Assembly: GCA_025667525.1 (NCBI GenBank)
Contig: CM046882.1
Location: 25,323,394 to 25,387,393, forward strand
Length of the DNA: 64,000 bases
Direction: 5' to 3'
Origin: Glebionis coronaria
Lineage: Eukaryota > Streptophyta > Magnoliopsida > Asterales > Asteraceae
Below the pieces are notes generated by a model. It was not told the DNA's origin. It saw only the letters and a program-made list of their open reading frames with translations, and made no database searches. Position numbers and translations under genes: made by a program. Position 1 is the stretch's first letter, and every line of letters begins with the position of its first letter. Below, in pieces: positions 57,401 through 64,000 of the stretch.

Positions 57401-59512
57401 TCTTTCATATGATGTTCTCCATTATTCAGGTCCAACCTCGTACATTGCTCATATTGTGAATTCGTCATCATATATTGATCTTTGCACGTGTTAAATACCT
57501 TACACTTGTGTTTAAAAGGTATTTAATTTACGTTTCAAGTACACCCTCATTAATTTGAGGGGGAGCTTGTTAAAATCACGAAGATAATTGGATTTGCATT
57601 TTTCTTCCCAAATTTTCTTAAAATGCTATTAAATCAATTGATATTAAAAACATCGATTGGGTTAATATTTTTAATATGGGGGAGAAAATGTGATTTAATA
57701 TAGGAAATGATTAATCACAAATGGTTTGACTTAACGTGTTAGCTCATCCCGACATGTGCGAAATGTTTTCGAATATCGTAGCATATGTTAAGGGGGAGCA
57801 AAATGGATTTGCACTTCAAAATGGATTTCATGGTGACATACACTTACCCAAAACATCTCTATTCACGACGGTGAAGATTGTGGTGACATAAGGATGGTAG
57901 GATAGGTTAAAGTCCAATGATTTCTCTAGAACCGGAGGAATCTACCCAAGGACATTCCATAGCTAGAAATAGTAGTCCTTAGGAAAGATGGAGAAAGATT
58001 GTGAACGTAGCTGAATGCCGACCAAGTACTTAAGTTAGCACTGGAACAATCACAACAAGGTGCTAGTTATGACGTATTGGTAAGCATTGAAGGGGTTGAA
58101 GAATGAAAAAGAATTGTAAAGATAAAGGGTGTAAAGAAAGAAGCCCTCCTTACAACCTTAGGCAGAAACCGGGTCAATTCATATGCTATTGAGATCATTT
58201 TAATGATTCTTGATATTGAAGATAGACATCATGGACCCAGTGATGCAAGGCACAACCCATCCCAGCTAACTCAGATATCTCTCAAAAGATATTTGTTTTA
58301 ATCACACGGAGACAACACATTATCTATTGATTTATTCACTCCGAATAAATTGGTATTGAAAAGGTGGCACTCCTCTCCAGCCTCCGATCACTAAAATCCA
58401 AAATGCACGATCGAGTCTAGAGCCATTTGAGATCATCAAATATCTCATTAGGACACACTTTCATATTTACTTGCTTCTTCACACACTGTGAAAAGTAAGA
58501 AAGTTCTTAAGAGTCCTACGCAAAATCTTCGCATCCGAGTAATACGAAAGTATTTACAATGAAGATGGAAATCCTTCTTGAGCGAATATCAAAAAGCTCA
58601 TGGTAGGTGACTTGTGCGATTCTTTATGAATCAAACTTGTGATAACTGGAAAGCAACAGTGGTTTAATTCTTAAATGAATTTAAACACGTTCCAGGCCTC
58701 TACGCATTATCATATGATCTTGCCAGAACACTCAGAGTGACTCTTTATTGATCACAGTGACGAGTGGAAATCCTTCTAGTGTTAACATCAAACAGCACTT
58801 GGTAGGTAACTTGCAAGATTCTTTATGAATCAAGCTAGTGACAACTGGAAAGCAACGATGGTGCGGTTCTTAATTGAACTTCACTTGTTCCAGGAACATG
58901 AATTGACGGCTTCAAATCATGCGGATAATATTATCCAAATGATTCACTCTTTACGTTCGCAGTCAGCTTTGGACGGTCGAGTAAAGAGAACGGGTTTACC
59001 CGCGAAATCTTGTCAAGGAGGTTCTTAATTGAAACTACCTGCCACAAGTACGATATTTAATATCGTCCAACGGTCTTCACCGGCCGGAGGTAAAATGCTA
59101 CCGAATTAGAATGAAATGTTCAAGGCCATTTCATCCGTGTATATGTTTTGTTGCTAACTGTCTTATGCAGCGTAACAAGAAGGTGGCATTACGGTGTACA
59201 ATCCAGAAGAAGTCGTCACCACATGCTTATACTACATACAATTAGTACTTCAACAAATTCAAGAAAGCCTGAAGGTCAAGTCTTCCGCTGTATCAAACTC
59301 TGAAGCTTTCAAGAATTTAAAGGTATAAGTATGTGGAACATGAAGTCACGAAGAGGAAAATTTCACAAGTGATGAATGCACAAGGTCAAGGCAAGGAAAC
59401 ATGCTCAAGACTAAAGTCAAAGATCACATCAAGCATATTCACAAGAACAAGATCGAAGACTCAAGCATAGTATGCTAGGTTTAAGATTTTGTAAAATGGT
59501 GTGACCTCCCTT
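57401..59512 (+). other. Non-coding 3' part of the young element
   Basis: Contains purine tracts TGAGGGGGAGCTTG (~57556), ATGGGGGAGAAAATG (~57676) and AAGGGGGAGCAAAATGG (~57789), which look like relics of earlier polypurine tracts. 58560-58700 and 58757-58900 are diverged direct repeats (GGAAATCCTTCT, GATTCTTTATGAATCAA, AACTGGAAAGCAAC, GTTCCAGG). The 67-codon ORF at 58825-59028 has no recognisable domain. No pol fragments seen. Confidence 0.55.
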
Positions 59513-59522
59513 AGGGGGAGAT
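59510..59522 (+). promoter_or_regulatory. Polypurine tract of the young element
   Basis: TTAGGGGGAGAT directly before the 3' LTR TGTTGG. The same junction (CCTCCCTTAGGGGGAGAT, then TGTTGGAAA) recurs inside both LTRs. Confidence 0.85.
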
Positions 59523-59959
59523 TGTTGGAAATGTGTTTTCCCAAAGAAAGTCTCGGTCACATCATTATTAGCATAGATCACGAGCCATAGAATATTTAGA
59601 ACTTTGTAACTTGGAGCGACCTCCCTTAGGGGGAGATTGTTGGAAATACGTTTTACGTATTTATGAAGGATCGGTCACTCCAACGATAATTATGTAATGG
59701 GCTCGTGGTCCACTTAGTAATGTATAGTCCATATAGCCCACATGTAGGGTGGGCTATATATATACCCCTCCTAGCATGTTAGGAGGGGTTGGTGGTTCAT
59801 TCATTTTACACTTTTCATTAATCTAATTAGTCTTTCTCTCTCTACTTTTCTTCCTTCTCCTTTCTCTCTCTATACTTCATCTTCCTCCTTCCCCATTTCC
59901 ACCATTAATCAATAGATCTATCCATCATTTAACAAATCCTTAGAATTCGTAGACCTTCA
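59523..59959 (+). mobile_element. 3' LTR of the young element
   Basis: Same length as the 5' LTR (437 bp). Differences seen are GGTCACTCC for GGTCGCTCC and TTCCTTCTCC for TTCCCTCTCC. It ends GTAGACCTTCA and is followed by the TGCCT duplication. Confidence 0.9.
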
Positions 59960-59964
59960 TGCCT

Positions 59965-60238
59965 CGCAAGCGACAACATCTAACTAGCACAACTAAATAT
60001 ACAATATATCGCACTGCTAAATATACAATATATCGCATAGTTGTAACCGCTAACGTCATAACTGCTTATGTACCATTTTTTGTCCATTACATCTTGCCTT
60101 TTGCATGCTTCTATCCATGTTTCTGGTGCGTGTATGTTATGTAGATGCAATGCAATTCTTTGTAACTGAAACACATCCACTATAATTCACAATTAACGTG
60201 GTTTTTTGTCTTATGTGTTTTACAGGTAAAAAAAAAAT
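59965..60238 (+). other. Helitron spacer between RepHel and the RPA gene
   Basis: Starts with what was the natural end of the helicase frame (TAG at 59984-59986). Contains two copies of CTAAATATACAATATATCGC (~59992-60040). The stretch before the RPA ATG ends TTTTACAG, which could be a 3' splice site of a leader intron. Confidence 0.6.
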
Positions 60239-62541
60239 ATGGAATCACTGCCTGTGACAGTTGCGGAAACAAGTGCTCTGACAAGAATATCAACACCAAT
60301 TGACGATATGGTTTTAGGACGAAGAAACTATGTTCTCGAAGCAAAGATCTACCGGAAATGGATCTCAAAATCTCTGCCAGAAAAAAAGGAAACCGCTTTC
60401 TCCTGCATGCTTATCGATGCACAGGTTCATGATTATTACACCCTCAATATTTGTTAGACAATGGTTTTATTAATCAATCTTTTAATACGATTTTTGTATG
60501 TTAATAGGGATCCGCGATTCAGGCAAACATGGACATTGCCAATCTTGGCTACTTTGACAAGATTATGACTGCTGGGAAGGTGTACCGGATCACACGTTTC
60601 TTCATTGAAAAAACAGTTCCATACCAACAGACACTGGAAAACCCATTGAGCCTAAAGTTTGGGAAGATCACCAGCTTTGAACACTTAGAAGGCAAAGAGA
60701 CAACATGGCCAGCACATTACTTTGAGTTTGTGCCATATCCCGAGTTGGAATCAAGGATGCCCTACCGTGACGCGAACCAGAAGATGGTTTATCCACGGCT
60801 GACAGGTAACAACATCCGGTTCTTATTTTGGCCCTTAGATTCATTTATTAGCCTTACTGACAGCAACCAACATGTGATCCTTGCTTTCGACAGATTACTT
60901 TGGATGTATCAGAACAATAGGAGATCTGCCCACGGCGGAAGAACTAGCTTCCGGAAAACCTGTTACCAGAAGAATCGGCATCCAAAATCTAAAGTAAGAG
61001 TGATCTCTAAACCAACCTTTGGAACATCGTTCCAAACAACAACCTTTAACAATTTTCTCTTCGTAGAGGGAATGTTGTTCAGTTAACATTGTGGGACTCA
61101 ATGGCTAGAGAGTTTCCAAAGGCCGAGATACTTAAGCTCCCACAACCAACCATGATCGCTGTCTCATCCTGTAGGGTTGGTAAATACAGAGGTAACTTCC
61201 TTTCCACAACCGATCTTAATAAAACATGTACTATTCACGCATGCCTAACATGGTCTTACCACAGACTACCAGCTGTCCGCAATGCCGCCCACCCACTACT
61301 ACGTGAACCCAGCAACACCACAAGCAGACGCCGCACAGGCAACGTATGTCTTCCCATACCTTATACCACGTGCCGTATTATATTCTAATTTCACAGTTCA
61401 GTAAATAACATTTTCTTCCCCCATCCCCGTAACATGCAGGTTTGAAGACATCTTCAAAAAACAACCACCCCTGCAGATTTCAAAACATCGCTTCAATGAA
61501 CCAACTTTAGCTAACCAGAAGAATGTGGAGACATTGGCAAATTTGCTGAAACAGAACCCAGTGACATACAAGGTATGCCCAAATTACATGCATTCGCCAT
61601 GAAGACCTGTATTATTTGCTAACACACGTCTTTTTCTAGGATGACCAATTCAGCTGCGAAGCTACCATATAAAAAGTGATGCAAAACAGGGTATGGCACT
61701 ATGTTTCGTGTGGAAAATGCAACAAGAAACCACACGACGCCGATGGGATTTACGAGTGCGAGGATCATGGTGAGCTGGAGACACCGGAATTCAGGTACAA
61801 TTTCAAGACCACCGTTCGTGATGCAACAGCAACAGCGACTTTCACCTTCTTCTCACCAACGGGAGACGAAGTTACAACCTACCCCTGTTCAGACCTAGCA
61901 CGGAAGTACCAAACGGCGGACGCAAGGCAGCCACCTGCTGAGATACTCGCCCTTGAAGGCAAGACACACACATTTCTCATTCGCTTCATCCCTGGGTCAC
62001 GCATGGGGTCTGGTGAGTTTTCAGTAGATGCAGTCCTGACCATTCAAAAGTTGATCGAACCAGCTATGAATTCCTTGCCGACAACCCCAGAACCAGTCCC
62101 GCTGGCAATTGCAAGTCCAAGCCCAACCCCGCTAGCAATTAAACAAGAAGGTCCATCATCCACTGTCTTAGAAATGGAGAATCAATCAAACAAACCCTCA
62201 CACTCACCTACAACAACAGACTCAGGTGCGCCATCTTTTCTTCTAATTATATTCATCCAACAGTTAGTCCAATTTTTTTGTGTTTGTGTGCATTTTTTTT
62301 ATTAAGTTCGTATAACAAGTTAATTACCCTATGCTCATCTACACTGAAACCGTAAGTGCACGAAAGAAAGAGCGGTAAAATAAAAATATATTACATTCAC
62401 GGCGGTTCACTGACACTGATGATACAAACATAGACGCTGATAGAAACACAACATTAAACTAACAGACGAACAAAAGACGACACAACCACATAACCTAAAC
62501 ACAGACCGGTTGACAAACCGGGGACACAACGACATACACAT

Positions 62542-62547
62542 TTTATT
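62542..62547 (-). terminator. AATAAA polyadenylation signal of the antisense ORF
   Basis: AATAAA on the minus strand, ~46 bases past the stop codon. Confidence 0.45.
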
Positions 62548-62592
62548 CGACACCTAAAACACCACCAGAAAACCATTTCTTTGAAACTTCGT

Positions 62593-62952
62593 TCACATAG
62601 GGCTGATGCCCGCCACTTGCTCAGATAAAGCCTTCTTCGAGTCGATCCTGTGTTGGATTGTGATTGCTTCAGCCTTCAGCTTCTCAAGAAAAGCATTGTC
62701 CTCCGCCTGTTTTTTGTCGAGCAGGGCAATCATCCTACAAATCATAGGATCGGTTGGAAACGACTTCAACTCTTGGATAAAATGTTGGCGCTCAACAACT
62801 TTCCCAAACACTTCTCTGCTAGCACCCTCAACCTTCCTCTTCCATGCTTTGTCCTTTGAAACATCCTTACTCAAATACAGAACAAATAAACTCCTTAGAT
62901 CCCGAGTCCCAGCTTCAGCTTCCAAAGCATTCAATCTAGGACAGTATGCCAT
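62593..62952 (-). CDS. 119-residue helical protein, antisense in the last RPA intron
   Basis: Intact minus ORF MAYCPRLNALEAEAGTRDLR ... KKALSEQVAGISPM. Charged and alpha-helical throughout, with a likely coiled coil (DKKQAEDNAFLEKLKAEAIT, residues ~79-98). There is no signal peptide, membrane segment or known motif. A TATA-like CTATTTAAG (63025-63033) lies ~75 bases upstream, and AATAAA (62542-62547) lies ~46 bases after the stop, so it looks like a small complete gene rather than a shadow ORF. It sits wholly within the RPA intron 62226-63463 and is probably Helitron cargo or a captured fragment. I do not recognise it. Confidence 0.55.
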   Translation of the reverse strand: MAYCPRLNALEAEAGTRDLRSLFVLYLSKDVSKDKAWKRKVEGASREVFGKVVERQHFIQELKSFPTDPMICRMIALLDKKQAEDNAFLEKLKAEAITIQHRIDSKKALSEQVAGISPM

Positions 62953-63024
62953 TGTTTGTTTCTTTGTTTATGTTTTGTAAATTAGTTAAATAATTTGTGT
63001 GAAGTCTACAAATGCACCCATTGT

Positions 63025-63033
63025 CTTAAATAG
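63025..63033 (-). promoter_or_regulatory. TATA-like box for the antisense ORF
   Basis: CTATTTAAG on the minus strand, about 75 bases before the ATG at 62952. Confidence 0.4.
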
Positions 63034-63609
63034 AGGTACTTGGTAAGTTACTGTTTATCCAGTAGATTTTCCAGTTACAAATTAGTCACACTAACTAAAC
63101 AAAGTTGTCTCACAATTGCTAACTGATATGACCAAATTAGTTAATATCCAACTTAGAAACACCCCTCCCAATACCAGATGACCTCAGCAACACTCTCTTT
63201 AGTCAAAGTAGATACAAGTACTCCATTGAAAATAATAACAGCCACATATTGCTAAAAATAAAACTGTCAATATCAACAACTTTTTAGCTAGATACTCTGC
63301 AGCTCAAGTTGGACCACTTGGTAACTGTATACACTGCCATCAATTCTTAGTTTTTGTTTTTACACTTTATTTCCATTGTTGGACCATTAAACATGCATAC
63401 ATATATTTAGTTGTGAGTGTTTTTTTGCCCCTTTTTGAACCAACTCTATGGTTTGCTGTACAGGTACTCCCACCAAAGGCATTCCAACTAAACTTCCACA
63501 AACACGGGCTACATCTTTGAAAGACAAAGCCGCTGTTCCCCAGCCAAAGCCCGTTAAAAGATCCCTGCTTCCTGAGCTAGAATCCGAATGCAAGAAGAAC
63601 AAAGCTTAA

Positions 63610-63901
63610 GACCTGGGCATCTCGGAAAAAAAACTTAACTGCTTTTGTATCTATCCATGGCCGGCAACCAACACATTTTGAAACAATTTGTTGCATTAAG
63701 TCTTTTGTAACCTAATGGCATGTAACTACTAACTAACTGTGCTACAAGAACAGGTCCCAAACTTTAAAACCTGTTCTATATGCACAGCGAAGCTCCGGTT
63801 TTTAAAACTTATGGAATTATCTTTGCTATTAACGGATGTTCGTTACATATGTCTTCTTGGCTTCTAACCGTCCGAATTATATAAAGATCTTTTATATTTG
63901 C
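63610..63901 (+). other. 3' region of the RPA gene and Helitron end
   Basis: No gene. An 18-base palindrome-like TATAAAGATCTTTTATA lies at ~63880. The sequence leads into the terminal hairpin. Confidence 0.5.
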
Positions 63902-63931
63902 CCCGCCGCGAAGCGCGGGCATTAATCCTCG
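63902..63931 (+). mobile_element. Helitron 3' terminus with GC-rich hairpin
   Basis: CCCGCCGCGAAGCGCGGG (63902-63919) folds into a stem with a GAA loop, then ATTAATCCTCG. Plant Helitrons end in such a hairpin ~10 bases before CTRR, commonly CTAG; here the end reads CTCG, so it may be mutated or the boundary may be off by a few bases. Confidence 0.65.
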
Positions 63932-64000
63932 TCAAAAATAAAAGAGGAGTTTGTTCCAAATGCTACAACTTTAATATCATAACTTCAAATCACATCATAA
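63932..64000. other. Flank right of the Helitron
   Basis: AT-rich, no gene. ATAAAAGAGGAGTTTGTTCC resembles AAGAAGAGGAGTTCGTTTCC at ~40850, left of the Helitron region. Confidence 0.3.

Larger units (their letters stand above)
52158..59959 (+). mobile_element. Young non-autonomous copia-derived (SIRE-like) LTR element
   Basis: 437-bp LTRs at 52158-52594 and 59523-59959 differ at two positions by my reading. The 5-bp target duplication TGCCT flanks the element exactly (52153-52157, 59960-59964). It has a PBS, a leader with tandem repeats, one long gag-like ORF, a structured repeat region and a polypurine tract, but no protease, integrase, RT or RNase H. The gag-like ORF and PBS point to Ty1/copia, probably SIRE/Maximus. 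It inserted in the last codons of the Helitron helicase. Confidence 0.9.
60239..63609 (+). pseudogene. RPA70-like ssDNA-binding protein, eight exons
   Basis: Replication protein A large-subunit-like gene, a usual companion of plant Helitrons; it would coat single-stranded DNA during rolling-circle replication. I predict exons 60239-60424, 60508-60805, 60894-60993, 61067-61191, 61265-61343, 61440-61572, 61640-62225 and 63464-63609, all with GT-AG introns and a consistent frame (551 codons with stop). Exons 1-4 carry two OB folds (NANMDIANLGYFDKIM-like region, ending GNVVQLTLWDSMAREFPKAE). Exon 7 carries the C-terminal OB fold with a C4 zinc ribbon CGKCNKKPHDADGIYECEDH. Exon 8 is basic and ends ECKKNKA. 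A TAA at 61670-61672 interrupts exon 7, the only lesion seen. Confidence 0.82.
41290..63931 (+). mobile_element. Autonomous-type Helitron (RepHel plus RPA), with two LTR-element insertions
   Basis: Plus-strand Rep-helicase gene, downstream RPA70-like gene and a GC-rich 3' hairpin followed by TTAATCCTCG are the parts of a plant Helitron. Helitrons move by rolling-circle replication. The left edge is a guess: I cannot identify a TC start, and 41290 is only where the preceding repeat ends. A ~4-kb LTR (42376-46347) and a 7.8-kb young retroelement (52158-59959) are insertions in it. Without them the Helitron would be roughly 11 kb. Confidence 0.7.

Noticed and set aside
58825..59028. 67-residue ORF in the young element
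   Set aside because: Overlaps a diverged direct repeat whose other copy is not open; no domain.
62606..62980. Plus-strand 124-residue ORF opposite the 119-residue minus ORF
   Set aside because: It lies in a predicted RPA intron and lacks promoter and polyA signals in its orientation. The minus ORF has both and a more protein-like, charged helical composition.
1..64000. tRNA or rRNA genes
   Set aside because: I saw no tRNA cloverleaf A/B box pairs or rRNA sequence while reading; only tRNA-complementary primer-binding sites are present.

Overview
The window looks like plant nuclear DNA, about 64 kb of transposable elements nested in one another. I see no ordinary single-copy host gene. The evidence is Ty3/gypsy and Ty1/copia polyproteins, a plant Helitron with RPA-like companion exons, ULP1-type protease genes of the kind carried by plant transposons, Harbinger/hAT miniature elements and GT-AG introns with plant-type spacing. 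The wording of several proteins (Ty3 gag/pol, the Transposase_28-type antisense protein, the SIRE-like gag, the NAM-associated SANT-like protein) resembles families I know from composites (Asteraceae, e.g. Tanacetum or Artemisia). That assignment is from memory and needs a database search.

Left third (1-18960). 1-9404 is the 3' part of a decayed Ty3/gypsy element: gag, PR, RT, RNase H, integrase, a chromodomain-like tail and a ~4 kb 3' LTR. It is inserted into the 3' end of an antisense, intron-containing Transposase_28-like gene (9405-11815, minus). That gene is followed by a polypurine tract and a 583-bp LTR (12184-12766) on the plus strand, which is the layout expected for a Tat-type gypsy element with an antisense extra ORF. 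Next is a decayed Ty1/copia element (13328-~18960) with a recognisable 3' LTR start but no recognisable 5' LTR.

Middle (18999-40507). A palindromic TGAGTCA/TGACTCA minisatellite leads into a multi-exon ULP1 (C48-like) protease gene on the minus strand. It keeps a His-Asp-Cys triad but has nonsense codons, and its introns hold more copies of the same minisatellite. A partial second copy lies at 28738-30785. Between the copies are a 1.1-kb Harbinger-type element (TTA target duplication) and a 170-bp hAT-type MITE (8-bp target duplication). Copy B is cut off by a non-autonomous Athila/Tat-like LTR element (30786-37309) that encodes only an acidic orphan protein. A Harbinger-like element (38630-40507, TAA duplication) carries a broken SANT/NAM-associated protein gene.

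Right third (41290-63931). A Helitron encodes a Rep-PIF1 helicase (N-terminal exons from ~46.8 kb, helicase end at 52157), an eight-exon RPA70-like gene (60239-63609) and a GC-rich 3' hairpin (63902-63919). A ~4 kb solo LTR lies in its 5' part. A very young non-autonomous copia-derived element (52158-59959; 437-bp LTRs with two differences; TGCCT target duplication) sits in the last codons of the helicase. Inside this young element is a tandem array of ~150-nt units. Each unit folds into up to four hairpins whose stems change in a compensatory way while the loops stay constant; this is the strongest candidate here for an undescribed functional RNA or DNA structure. A complete 119-codon ORF with its own TATA-like box and AATAAA signal lies antisense inside the last RPA intron.
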